Source: TMED78 sp036337035 (GTDB lineage: Bacteria > Pseudomonadota > Gammaproteobacteria > Steroidobacterales > Rariloculaceae). From it: a DNA stretch of 64,000 bases. The position numbers were made by a program, and so were the translations under genes. This document shows positions 1 to 8,497 of the stretch, piece after piece. The stretch lies in NCBI GenBank assembly GCA_036337035.1, contig JAYZFC010000006.1, positions 20,296-84,295 of the forward strand. The letters are read 5' to 3'. The first letter of the stretch is position 1. Each line of letters begins with the position of its first letter. The notes beneath the pieces were generated by a model. It made no database searches. It saw only the letters and a list, made by a program, of their open reading frames with translations, and was not told the origin of the DNA.

Positions 1-578
1 GTTGTAATTATCTCTTTATAAAAATTCTCTGATGTATCTAGATTATGATTATAATAATCGAGGCCTGATTTTTTTAATAATAGTGCCTGATTTTTATCTA
101 ATAAACCTAAAGTCGCACATGTCTCGAGACCTAATGATTTAACTGCTTTAATCATTTCAATTATTTTCTCTAATTGCTTATCTTTTGGGCCTCGGTATGC
201 TGCTCCCATACAAAATCTTGTTGCTCCAGCTTTTTTTGCTTTTTTTGCTGCACTAATTACTGCTTCTAATGGCATAAGATCTTCGGGCTCTACCTCTGTA
301 TTATATCGAACACTTTGTGGGCAATACGAGCAATCTTCAGGACATGCGCCTGTTTTAATTGATAGAAGCGTGGACATTTGAATTTCATTAGGTATAAAAT
401 ATTTTCTATGAATCCATTGAGCTGCATATAATAAATCATTAAATGGTAATCTATATAAATTCTTCAATTCCTCTTTGGACCAATCATGTCTTTGTTCAAT
501 GCCAATAACTAATCCTGTTAAAGAAAGATAACTATCTGAAATTTCATATTTCTCAACACTCATATTAGAATTTTCCAT
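1..578 (-). CDS. bioB: Biotin synthase, partial (C-terminus outside window)
   Basis: Biotin synthase is a radical-SAM enzyme that inserts sulfur into dethiobiotin, the last step of biotin synthesis. Reading the minus strand from ATG at 578 gives about 192 residues before the window ends. The radical-SAM cysteine motif CPEDCSYC lies at residues 79-86 and is followed by CPQS and a family-typical stretch ending near YNHNLDTS. A second in-frame ATG at 563 (MSVEKYE) could also be the start. The start codon directly abuts the ubiA stop codon, so the gene is probably the last of the gmk-to-bioB run. The identification is firm; only the end is missing. Confidence 0.95.
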   Translation of the reverse strand, partial: MENSNMSVEKYEISDSYLSLTGLVIGIEQRHDWSKEELKNLYRLPFNDLLYAAQWIHRKYFIPNEIQMSTLLSIKTGACPEDCSYCPQSVRYNTEVEPEDLMPLEAVISAAKKAKKAGATRFCMGAAYRGPKDKQLEKIIEMIKAVKSLGLETCATLGLLDKNQALLLKKSGLDYYNHNLDTSENFYKEIIT

Positions 579-1448
579 TTAAAAACTATAGCTTGATATA
601 ATACCAGCGAAAATAATAGCTCCAACTAAATTATTATTTTTAAAGGCTTTGATGCATCTCTTTGGATCCCTATCTTTAATAAGAAATACCTGATAAATAA
701 GAAGAAAACTAGAAAATAAAATAGAAAGGAAGTACAGGAAATTAAAACTTTGCAATATACCAATTGCTACTAGAAATCCGAGAAAAATTAACTGCATAAT
801 AAATATAAATAGTCTCTCATAGTCTCCAAACAAAATCGCAGTAGAGCTTATATTGATTTTAAGATCATACTTTTTATCTGCCATAGCATACTGAGTATCA
901 TAAAAAATTATCCAAACTATTGTACAAAGAAAAATTATCCAGCTAATTAGTGGCATTGAATTAGTCTGAGATGCAAAAGCTATAGGAACCCCTAAGGAAA
1001 AAGCTATCCCCAGAAATAACTGTGGTGCTGGAAAAAATCTTTTAGAAAATGGATAAAAAATAGTAATTATTGCTCCAAATATAGCGATATATAATGAAAG
1101 TCTATTCAATAATAGAACAAGACAAAACCCTATAAAAATTAGAAATATAAATAGCAATAATGCCTCATTTTTAGATAAACTGCCTTTAGCTAAAGGCCTA
1201 TTCTTAGTTCTATCAACAAGAGGATCAATTTTCATATCAGCTAAATCATTAATGACGCAGCCAGCTGATCTCATAATAATAGTTCCTAAATAAAAAATTA
1301 ATACAACAATCCAATTTGGTTCGCCTCCAGATGCTATCCATAATGACCATAAAGTAGGCCATAGGAGCAAATATATGCCTATTGGCTTATCTAAGCGCAT
1401 TAATTCTATATAAAGATTTATTTTTTTAGCTATTAATCTGTTAACCAT
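579..1448 (-). CDS. ubiA: 4-hydroxybenzoate polyprenyltransferase
   Basis: Membrane prenyltransferase that attaches the polyprenyl tail to 4-hydroxybenzoate in ubiquinone synthesis. The 289-residue protein is highly hydrophobic with many membrane segments. It has the first Asp-rich motif NDLADMKID at residues 67-75 followed by VDRTKNRP, and the second motif DTQYAMADKKYD. An open frame continues upstream to 1493 but would overlap recG by 44 bases and add an atypical N-terminus. ATG at 1448 (MVNRLIAKK) lies one base after the recG stop and gives the usual family length, so I chose it. Other ubiquinone genes in the window are ubiB, ubiE, ubiJ and ubiK. Confidence 0.93.
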   Translation of the reverse strand: MVNRLIAKKINLYIELMRLDKPIGIYLLLWPTLWSLWIASGGEPNWIVVLIFYLGTIIMRSAGCVINDLADMKIDPLVDRTKNRPLAKGSLSKNEALLLFIFLIFIGFCLVLLLNRLSLYIAIFGAIITIFYPFSKRFFPAPQLFLGIAFSLGVPIAFASQTNSMPLISWIIFLCTIVWIIFYDTQYAMADKKYDLKINISSTAILFGDYERLFIFIMQLIFLGFLVAIGILQSFNFLYFLSILFSSFLLIYQVFLIKDRDPKRCIKAFKNNNLVGAIIFAGIISSYSF

Positions 1449-1449
1449 G

Positions 1450-3519
1450 CTACACATTAGCATAATCGCTGGCCCCCTTAAACCAACGCTCAACTAGAGG
1501 ATTAATTAAACCAGCATGATCTCTGATAATTGTATCTGACAAATCTATTACCTCAGAAAGTAAATAAGAGTCTCTTGAAAGATCGGCTATTTTTAAACTA
1601 TTTAGCCCTGCCTGTTTTTTGCCTAGAAATTCTCCAGATCCTCTTAGATCTAAATCTTTTTGTGCTATTGTAAAACCATCATTAGTTTCTCTTATTACAC
1701 CTAGTCTATGTTTAGCTATTTCAGTTAGAGGTGGTTTATAAAGTAATATACAATCAGATTGCTCATCGCCCCTACCAACCCTACCTCTAAGTTGATGAAG
1801 CTGAGATAAGCCCATTCTTTCAGAATTTTCTATAACCATCAGTGTAGCATTTGGAACATCTACACCTACTTCAATAACAGTTGTAGAGACTAATAAATCT
1901 ATTTTTTTTCTTTTAAAGTTTTTCATTACATGCTCTTTTTCATCAGATTTCATTTTTCCGTGAAGGAGAGCTAAATTCACTGATGGCATAGCTTTGCTTA
2001 ATTCATTAATTAAATTCTTAGCAGCTTGAGATGCTATTATTTCTGATTCTTCTATAAGAGGACATACCCAATAAGCCTGCTTACCAGTTTTACAATGAAC
2101 TAGAACTCTGTCTATAAGCATAGTTCTCTTTTTCTCAGGCATAACTTTAGTTCTTATAAGCTTTCTGCCTTTCGGCAATTCATCAATAATAGAACTATCT
2201 AAATCTGCATATGCAACCATAGCAAGAGTTCTAGGGATTGGTGTTGCAGTAATAACAAGCTGATGCGGTGAAAAATCTCTATTCTTAAGTCTTAACTTCA
2301 ATCTTTGATCAACCCCGAACCTATGTTGCTCATCTATTATAATTAAACCAATATTTTTAAATTCTACAGAATGCTGAAATAAAGCATGAGTTCCTACAAC
2401 TATCGAAGCATCGCCACTTTTGATCCTTCTTAATAAACTTGATCTTTTTGTTTCAGGTATAGATCCTGAAAGGAATACAATATTAATGTCCAAAAAACTA
2501 AACCATTCCTTAAAATTTAAATAGTGTTGCTCAGCAAGAAGCTCAGTAGGTGCCATTATAATTGTTTGAAAAGAGTTGCTATGGCAAAACAGTGCTGCTG
2601 CTGCTGCTACAACTGTCTTCCCAGATCCTACATCTCCCTGTAATAGACGATTCATTGGAACGCTCTTGACTAAATCACTAAATATTTCTTCTAAAGCAGA
2701 ATTTTGAGCATTTGTGAGATCAAATGAAAGTGAATCAATAAATTTATCGACAGAGTTATCCCTCTTAGTTAATGCTATCGAGCTATTTTTATCAAATTTA
2801 TTACTAAACTGAAGCAATGCTAACCTCTGAGCTAGCATCTCCTCTAAAGAAATTCTCATCTGTGATGGGTGTCTCTTGCTATCCAGCAAGGTCATATCGG
2901 TATCTGCAGGAGGGTTATGCAAAAACTTTATAGAGTCAGTTAAGGAAGGATATTTATCGCCAATTATTGATGATAGTAAATCTAATGAATCTACTTGTTT
3001 TTCTAACACTTTAATAGACTGGCCCACAAGCGACCTAATTCTTGATTGATGAAGACCGCTAGTTGAAGGATATATTGGTGTTAAGCTATTATTTAATTCT
3101 TTATCTATAGAATCAATGATTCTATATTCAGGGTGAATCATCTCTAGTGAGCTTTTGCTTTGTCGTACCTCGCCAAAGCACCTGACTCTTTCAGCAGAAG
3201 CAAGATTCTCATATTGAGCATTAGAAAAATGAAAAAATTTTAGTTCAATAGTGCCAGTTTGATCTGAAATCTTACAGTGCATAATCCTTCTGCCCCTATA
3301 AATAATCTTCACATTATCTATATACCCTTCTATTAGCCTCCTTTCTCCTGGAATTAATGAACAAATTTCTAATATTTTTGTCCTATCCTCATAGCGATTT
3401 GGAAAAAGAAATAGTAAATCGATAATCTTATTAACACCAAACTGATTTAGTTTATCGTTTAAAGCAGGACCAACGCCTTTCAGCTTTAAAGGCGAATCAT
3501 CTATTGATATTTCTGACAT
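1450..3519 (-). CDS. recG: ATP-dependent DNA helicase RecG
   Basis: Branched-DNA helicase that regresses stalled forks and processes Holliday junctions. The 689-residue product has the N-terminal wedge/OB region (FPNRYEDR, LIEGYIDNV). The two helicase lobes follow, with Walker A GDVGSGKT, the DEQH box, TATPIPRT and the C-terminal QLRGRVGRG motif. Length matches the family (about 690). It lies in the gmk-rpoZ-spoT-recG order also known from E. coli; there trmH sits between spoT and recG, whereas here a RidA gene does. Spacing of 14 bases to ridA and 1 base to ubiA suggests one transcript. Confidence 0.97.
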   Translation of the reverse strand: MSEISIDDSPLKLKGVGPALNDKLNQFGVNKIIDLLFLFPNRYEDRTKILEICSLIPGERRLIEGYIDNVKIIYRGRRIMHCKISDQTGTIELKFFHFSNAQYENLASAERVRCFGEVRQSKSSLEMIHPEYRIIDSIDKELNNSLTPIYPSTSGLHQSRIRSLVGQSIKVLEKQVDSLDLLSSIIGDKYPSLTDSIKFLHNPPADTDMTLLDSKRHPSQMRISLEEMLAQRLALLQFSNKFDKNSSIALTKRDNSVDKFIDSLSFDLTNAQNSALEEIFSDLVKSVPMNRLLQGDVGSGKTVVAAAAALFCHSNSFQTIIMAPTELLAEQHYLNFKEWFSFLDINIVFLSGSIPETKRSSLLRRIKSGDASIVVGTHALFQHSVEFKNIGLIIIDEQHRFGVDQRLKLRLKNRDFSPHQLVITATPIPRTLAMVAYADLDSSIIDELPKGRKLIRTKVMPEKKRTMLIDRVLVHCKTGKQAYWVCPLIEESEIIASQAAKNLINELSKAMPSVNLALLHGKMKSDEKEHVMKNFKRKKIDLLVSTTVIEVGVDVPNATLMVIENSERMGLSQLHQLRGRVGRGDEQSDCILLYKPPLTEIAKHRLGVIRETNDGFTIAQKDLDLRGSGEFLGKKQAGLNSLKIADLSRDSYLLSEVIDLSDTIIRDHAGLINPLVERWFKGASDYANV

Positions 3520-3533
3520 TTAAATAAATTAGC

Positions 3534-3914
3534 TCATAGAATCATAATTGCATCTACTTCAATTAATGCTTGTTTAGGTAGATCATTTACTTCAACTATT
3601 GCTCTTGCAGGAAAGGGCTTAGAAAATAAATTATTCATAAAGGTATTTACAAGATCAAAATGTTCCAAATCTTTAAGGTAGATAGTTATTTTTACAATAT
3701 TTTCCCAAGCGCCCCCTGCTTCAGCAATTACTCCTGAAACGTTATTAAAAACTTGCTCAATCTGATCATTAATTTTATCGCTAACCAATTCAGTGGTATT
3801 TGGATCAATAGGTATCTGACCTGAAAGAAAAACTAAATTACCACACTTAATAGCTTGGCTATAGGCGCCTATAGGACTTGGTGCATTATTAGTCCTTACA
3901 GCTTTCTTTTTCAT
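3534..3914 (-). CDS. ridA: RidA family enamine/imine deaminase
   Basis: RidA proteins hydrolyse reactive 2-aminoacrylate and related enamines released by PLP enzymes such as threonine dehydratase. The 126-residue product has the family start (NNAPSPIGAYSQA), FLSGQIP, and the C-terminal ARAIVEV containing the catalytic arginine. Its stop codon is immediately followed by spoT sequence on the other side (gene boundary 3914/3915), so it is translated from the spoT-recG message. RidA next to spoT and recG is a common proteobacterial arrangement. Confidence 0.93.
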   Translation of the reverse strand: MKKKAVRTNNAPSPIGAYSQAIKCGNLVFLSGQIPIDPNTTELVSDKINDQIEQVFNNVSGVIAEAGGAWENIVKITIYLKDLEHFDLVNTFMNNLFSKPFPARAIVEVNDLPKQALIEVDAIMIL

Positions 3915-6083
3915 TTAACCTACCACTCTATTGACTCTAATTACATCAGCATTATTCCTAATACTTCTTAGCACATTTGCTAAATGTCTTCTATTCCTAA
4001 CACTCAAACCAAACAACAATATTGAATCATCTCCATCTGTTTCCACCTTGACATTATTAATATTGCTCTTTTTAGACGATATTTTCGATGCAACCTCAGC
4101 TAAAAGACCCACCCTATTCATAGTCTTGATTTGAATCTCTGATTGAAATTCGCCTTTAATAGTGCGGCTCCATTTAACAACGATCCAATTTGATGAATTA
4201 ACTGAGGCTTTAGGTGAATTAAGAACATTAGAACAAGATGTTCTATGAACAGTCATCCCTCTCCCGCTTGACATATATCCAATAATAGAATCTCCGGGTA
4301 TAGGACAACAACATTTAGCATAAATAATCACTAGCCCTTCTATACCAGAAATATCTAGAGGCCTCACTGCCTTAGAGATATCTATTTTTTCTGATGGAAG
4401 ATTCTGATTTGCTAGCATACCAGCTAAAATAGGTGCCAATCTCTCCCCTAAACCTAGTTGTTCATAAACTAAATCTAAATTTGTTTCTTTAAGTTCTTTT
4501 AAAAAGAATTCTAATTGTGATTTTTTTAATCTTCTTATATTTAAAGAATAAGGCTTGAGAGCTTGACTTAATAATCTTCTGCCAAGATCTCTTGCCTTAT
4601 CTTTCTTTAAGTGCTTTAAATATGTCCGAATAGAATTTCTTGCTTTAGCAGTAATTACAAAATTAACCCAAAGTGGATTAGGCTCTGGCTTCCTTTTTGT
4701 AAATATCTCAACAGTTTCTCCATTTTCTAAAACTGTTCTCAGTGGAACAAAGCGCCTATTTACTTTTGCAGCTATACATCGATTACCTATATCTGTGTGA
4801 ATTGCGTAGGCAAAATCAACAACCGTAGAGTTTGAAGGAAGTCTAAGAATTTTCCCTTTGGGAGTAAAAACATATACATTATCTGGATATAAATCCACCT
4901 TGACAGTTTCAATTAATTCTTCATATCCAAAATCACTCTGAATCTCCATTAATCCAGACAACCAATCTCTTGCTCTAATTTCAGCACCTTGGGTAGCCTT
5001 GTCGCTAGCCTTATACTGCCAATGAGCTGCTACACCTTTATCTGCTAACTTGTCCATCTCTTCTGTTCTTATCTGAACTTCTAAAGGATTGCCTTCAGCG
5101 CCAAATAGAGTTGTATGAAGTGATTGATAACCATTTATTCTTGGTATAGCAATATAATCCTTAAACCTGCCTGGCATTGGTTTGTAGAGCTGATGAACTA
5201 TACCTAAAGTTAAATAGCAAGTATGGACATCTTTAACATTTATTCTTACAGCAAATATGTCTACAATCTCATGAAGGCGCATTCTCTTTCTCTTCATTTT
5301 GGTATATATGCTATAAAGACTTTTTTCTCTTGTAATAATTGATCCTTTTATACCTCCATTTATCATTGTTTTATTAATTGTCTTTTCTATTTTCTGAAGA
5401 AACTTTTTCTGTTTATCTCTTAAAGGCCCAAGAAAGGAATTCAAAACTCTATACCTAACAGGATTACAGATCTTAAATCCTAAATCCTCAAGCTCATGTT
5501 TTATGCTAAAAATACCAAGCCTATTTGCAATAGGGGCGTAAATTTCAAGCGTCTCTTTTGCTATTCTTTTTTGACTATCAATATCTAATGCACTTATTGT
5601 TCTCATATTGTGAGTTCTATCTGCTAGTTTAACTAAAATAACTCTAAGATCTTTTACCATAGCCAGTAACATCTTTCTGAAATTCTGAGCCTGCTCTTCT
5701 ATTGAGCTATCAAAATACAATTTATCTAGCTTACTCACACCATCTACTAAAGCAGCAATATCATTACCAAAATTATTTTCTAGCTCCTTAAGAGTTACAT
5801 CTGTATCCTCTAAGACATCATGCAACAAGGCTGCTTTTATAGATCCAACATCTAAACGAAGCTCAGCTAATATTGTAGCTACTGCGATAGGATGGCTAAT
5901 GTAATCCTCACCACTAAGTCTTTTTTGCCCTGAATGAGCTAAATTACTAAAATTATGAGCTTCAATAACTTCATCAATTTCGTTTTTATTTAGGTAGGTT
6001 TTTAATTTATCAATTAAAGAATCAAAACTATTTGATTGCCAAGAGGCAGAAAGACGATCTAATATGCTTGCTCCATAATTCAT
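3915..6083 (-). CDS. spoT: Bifunctional (p)ppGpp synthetase/hydrolase
   Basis: Makes and degrades the alarmone (p)ppGpp. The 722-residue product carries an HD hydrolase domain (His50, His64, HD at 88-89 within ALLHDVLEDTDV). The synthetase domain follows, with GRFKDYIAIPRINGYQSLHT. The R-x-K-D form of this motif is typical of bifunctional Rel/SpoT rather than monofunctional RelA. Next come the TGS domain (VYVFTPKGKI), a conserved CCCPIPGD segment and a C-terminal ACT domain. All expected catalytic motifs are intact, so both activities are likely. No separate relA is in the window. It lies 46 bases after rpoZ. Confidence 0.96.
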   Translation of the reverse strand: MNYGASILDRLSASWQSNSFDSLIDKLKTYLNKNEIDEVIEAHNFSNLAHSGQKRLSGEDYISHPIAVATILAELRLDVGSIKAALLHDVLEDTDVTLKELENNFGNDIAALVDGVSKLDKLYFDSSIEEQAQNFRKMLLAMVKDLRVILVKLADRTHNMRTISALDIDSQKRIAKETLEIYAPIANRLGIFSIKHELEDLGFKICNPVRYRVLNSFLGPLRDKQKKFLQKIEKTINKTMINGGIKGSIITREKSLYSIYTKMKRKRMRLHEIVDIFAVRINVKDVHTCYLTLGIVHQLYKPMPGRFKDYIAIPRINGYQSLHTTLFGAEGNPLEVQIRTEEMDKLADKGVAAHWQYKASDKATQGAEIRARDWLSGLMEIQSDFGYEELIETVKVDLYPDNVYVFTPKGKILRLPSNSTVVDFAYAIHTDIGNRCIAAKVNRRFVPLRTVLENGETVEIFTKRKPEPNPLWVNFVITAKARNSIRTYLKHLKKDKARDLGRRLLSQALKPYSLNIRRLKKSQLEFFLKELKETNLDLVYEQLGLGERLAPILAGMLANQNLPSEKIDISKAVRPLDISGIEGLVIIYAKCCCPIPGDSIIGYMSSGRGMTVHRTSCSNVLNSPKASVNSSNWIVVKWSRTIKGEFQSEIQIKTMNRVGLLAEVASKISSKKSNINNVKVETDGDDSILLFGLSVRNRRHLANVLRSIRNNADVIRVNRVVG

Positions 6084-6129
6084 TTGCTAAAATATTTAGA
6101 GAAAGCTCCGATTTTTATTACAAAAAAAT

Positions 6130-6375
6130 CTATAAATTTCTAGAATCATCGCTCTCAATAATTTCTATTGGATGATCCTTCTCTAATAGAATGCTTTCCG
6201 AAATATGCCCCTCTGCAATCTCCCTAAGAGCTACAACTGTAGGTTTATCTCCTTCCCATTCAACTAAAGCGTCTGCTCCGTTAGATAATTGCCTAGCTCT
6301 CTTAGCTGCTACAAGCACTGTTTGAAAAATATTAGGGATTCTTTTATTACAATCCTCAACAGTAATTCGTGCCAT
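6130..6375 (-). CDS. rpoZ: RNA polymerase omega subunit
   Basis: Small RNA polymerase subunit that aids beta' folding and, in many proteobacteria, contributes to a ppGpp binding site. The 81-residue product begins MARITVEDC and has the conserved FQTVLVAAKRARQL segment and VVALREIAEG. It is about ten residues shorter than the E. coli protein. A good ribosome binding site (AAGGAG) precedes the ATG at 6375. It sits between gmk and spoT, the classical gammaproteobacterial order that pairs omega with the ppGpp enzyme. Confidence 0.95.
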   Translation of the reverse strand: MARITVEDCNKRIPNIFQTVLVAAKRARQLSNGADALVEWEGDKPTVVALREIAEGHISESILLEKDHPIEIIESDDSRNL

Positions 6376-6453
6376 AAAAAATTCTCCTTGGCTTAATTAA
6401 TTGAATCTTATTATAACTATATAAAATCTTTAGAAAAAATTAAAGATAATATT

Positions 6454-7086
6454 TTACTCTGACTCGATTATCCTAATAATCTTTCTTCTGTTAACAAGAT
6501 TGAAAATGCTATTTTCCTCTCCTTTTCCACATAAAATATTTTCAACCTGGTCATATGCTTTATTTATATCATCATTAATGACGACATAATCAAATTCTTC
6601 CCAATGCTTCATATCTGAAGCTGCTTCATCCAATCTTCTTTTTATCACATCTTCTGAATCAGTAGAACGACCATAAAGTCTATTATTTAAATGAGACTTA
6701 CTAGGAGGAAGAAGAAAAATACTTAAGCAATCAAGCTCAGAAGCGCGTATTTGACTAGCACCTTGCCAATCTAGTTCTAATATAACCCAGTTGCCTTTAT
6801 CTAGCTCTAATTGAATATTTTTTTTACTTGTTCCATACCAATTACCAAAAACTTTAGCATACTCAGCAAAATAATCTTCCTTTACCAAATTGTTAAATTC
6901 CTCTGGCTTAATAAAGAAATAATCCTCCCCATTAATTTCGTTAGGTCTCTTTTTTCTAGTAGTATGTGAAATTGAAAATTTACACTTGGGAATATTTGAT
7001 AATAATAACTTAACCAATGTTGTTTTCCCAGTACCAGAGGGGGCTGAGATAACTATTAACCTACTATCTTTTATATCAAGCATCAT
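6454..7086 (-). CDS. gmk: Guanylate kinase
   Basis: Phosphorylates GMP to GDP with ATP. The 210-residue product has the P-loop SAPSGTGKTT near the N-terminus, SHTTRKKRPNEINGEDYFF (GMP binding), and ILELDWQGA. Two consecutive ATG codons (7086 and 7083) are possible starts; the AGGA ribosome site is slightly better spaced for the second. This is the first gene of the leftward gmk-rpoZ-spoT-ridA-recG-ubiA-bioB run and is divergent from rdgB, with 83 bases between them. Confidence 0.96.
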   Translation of the reverse strand: MMLDIKDSRLIVISAPSGTGKTTLVKLLLSNIPKCKFSISHTTRKKRPNEINGEDYFFIKPEEFNNLVKEDYFAEYAKVFGNWYGTSKKNIQLELDKGNWVILELDWQGASQIRASELDCLSIFLLPPSKSHLNNRLYGRSTDSEDVIKRRLDEAASDMKHWEEFDYVVINDDINKAYDQVENILCGKGEENSIFNLVNRRKIIRIIESE

Positions 7087-7169
7087 TTATCCTAAAAAAA
7101 TTAAAATAATAACTATTTCATAAAAAGGTATAAAAATACTACCAAAAAAACAAATAAAGGTATTAACAA

Positions 7170-7778
7170 ATGAAAATAGACCGATATCAGTGGGTACTTG
7201 CTAGTGATAATAATGGAAAAATTGAAGAAATTCTTCAAGTACTTAAAGGCTTAAACATAGAAATAATTCCCCAGACTAAATTTGGAATTAGCACCCCAGA
7301 AGAGACAGAATCTACCTTTATTGAGAATGCGCTTTTAAAAGCAAAGTTTGCCTCTTCTCAAACTGGGCTTCCATCTATTGCAGATGACTCAGGCTTATCT
7401 GTAGAATTTCTTAATGGAGAGCCTGGCATATATTCATCAAGATATGCTGGACAAAGAAAAAGTGATGAAGCTAATATTAATAAATTACTTAATAAGCTAA
7501 AAGGCGTACCTGAGACAAAAAGATTAGCGTCCTTCCATGCAGTAACGGTCGCTATGAGGACTAAAGATGATCCTGCGCCGATAATCTGTTATGGGAAATG
7601 GGATGGAATAATTGCGGATAAGGCACATTTAAAAAACGGCTTTGGTTATGATCCTATATTTTTTGACCCTAATTTAAATAAAATGGCATCAGAGCTTTCT
7701 CTAGAAGAAAAAAATAGAGTGAGTCATAGGGCTCAAGCCCTAAAACACCTAAAAAAATATTTTAGCTACCAAAAATAG
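7170..7778 (+). CDS. rdgB: Non-canonical purine NTP pyrophosphatase (RdgB/HAM1)
   Basis: Hydrolyses ITP, XTP and dITP to monophosphates, keeping deaminated purines out of nucleic acids. The 202-residue product shows the family signatures LASDNNGKI at the N-terminus, FIENALLKAKFAS, ADDSGLSVEFLNGEPG and NGFGYDPIFF, and ends with SHRAQALKHL. It is transcribed divergently from gmk. No GC-rich terminator hairpin follows; a run of eight T occurs directly after the stop. Confidence 0.96.
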   Translation: MKIDRYQWVLASDNNGKIEEILQVLKGLNIEIIPQTKFGISTPEETESTFIENALLKAKFASSQTGLPSIADDSGLSVEFLNGEPGIYSSRYAGQRKSDEANINKLLNKLKGVPETKRLASFHAVTVAMRTKDDPAPIICYGKWDGIIADKAHLKNGFGYDPIFFDPNLNKMASELSLEEKNRVSHRAQALKHLKKYFSYQK

Positions 7779-8270
7779 TTTTTTTTATCTTTCATATTAA
7801 AAATTTAACCCTATTGCACCATAAAGAAGCATTTTATACACAAAACACCAAATTAAATTTAATGCTACGATTTTTCCCATATATTTGTGTATGTATTATT
7901 TTATATATCTTATAAGTTGTTGTTTTTTAAAATAAAAGCTTATTTTGGTAATTTTTTGGGCAATTTAAAAAAAAGTATTGATTTCATTGATAAATAGACT
8001 AATCAACAGAGTTTTTCCACAAAGTTATCCACAAAAAATGTGAGTAAGTCTAAAATTTGATAAAAATAGATACGAATGAATGAATTAGATATAAATCTTA
8101 CACAATTATCTATATATAAAATTAAGAAAATTGCTATTTCAGTACCTAAAAATACTGAAATGTAGGAAATTACTGACAATTACTATATAAAGCAAATACC
8201 TACTTGTCTTTCAATAAATCCACACGTATCCTATTCATCCTTATTATAAAAATTAGTAATTTAACTTAGT
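7779..8270. other. 492-base intergenic region with DnaA-box cluster (candidate origin-like or DnaA-binding locus)
   Basis: This is the longest gene-free stretch in the window. It holds three exact matches to the DnaA box consensus TTWTNCACA: TTATACACA at 7834-7842, TTTTCCACA at 8013-8021 and TTATCCACA at 8025-8033, all on the plus strand. Single-mismatch boxes lie at 8039-8047 (minus strand) and 8096-8104. The sequence left of the central pair (about 7900-7990) is very AT-rich, as in a DNA-unwinding element. No tRNA or protein gene is visible. It must also hold the rpmE promoter. The site could be oriC, or a secondary DnaA-binding locus; strand-composition hints favour an origin near dnaA instead. 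Confidence 0.5.
8136..8161. repeat. Perfect 9-bp inverted repeat upstream of rpmE
   Basis: ATTTCAGTA (8136-8144) and its exact reverse complement (8153-8161) flank an 8-base A-rich loop. No T-run follows on either strand, so it is not a standard terminator. It lies 110 bases before rpmE and could be an operator or a leader hairpin. Its role is unknown. Confidence 0.45.
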
Positions 8271-8480
8271 ATGAAATCAGAAATCCATCCAAAATATAGT
8301 GATATAAAAGTGACGTGTAGTTGTGGTAATTCCTTTATGACCAAATCAACTATCTCTGAGAATCTAAATATTGAAGTCTGTTCGCAATGCCATCCTTTCT
8401 ACACAGGTAAACAAAAGATTGTAGACTCTGGGGGAAGAGTAGATAAATTCAAGAAAAGATACAGAAAAAGCAAGGAATAA
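8271..8480 (+). CDS. rpmE: 50S ribosomal protein L31, zinc-binding form
   Basis: Large-subunit ribosomal protein. The 69-residue product begins MKSEIHPKYSDIKVTCSCGN and has CSQCHPFYTGKQK followed by a basic tail. The CxC plus CxxC cysteines mark the zinc-binding (C+) form as opposed to the zinc-free paralogue. It lies 17 bases upstream of gltA, so the two are probably cotranscribed from a promoter in the long gap before it. That is an unusual pairing of a translation gene with a TCA-cycle gene. Confidence 0.96.
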   Translation: MKSEIHPKYSDIKVTCSCGNSFMTKSTISENLNIEVCSQCHPFYTGKQKIVDSGGRVDKFKKRYRKSKE

Positions 8481-8497
8481 ATAAGTGAGAAGCTTAT

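Noticed and set aside
1449..1493. Longer N-terminus of ubiA starting at 1493
   Set aside because: It lies within recG, and the extra 15 residues are not UbiA-like.
7779..8270. Structural RNA gene (tRNA, 6S, tmRNA) in the long gap
   Set aside because: No T-loop GTTCRA sequence, cloverleaf or known RNA signature could be seen; the content is AT-rich with DnaA boxes and one short inverted repeat.
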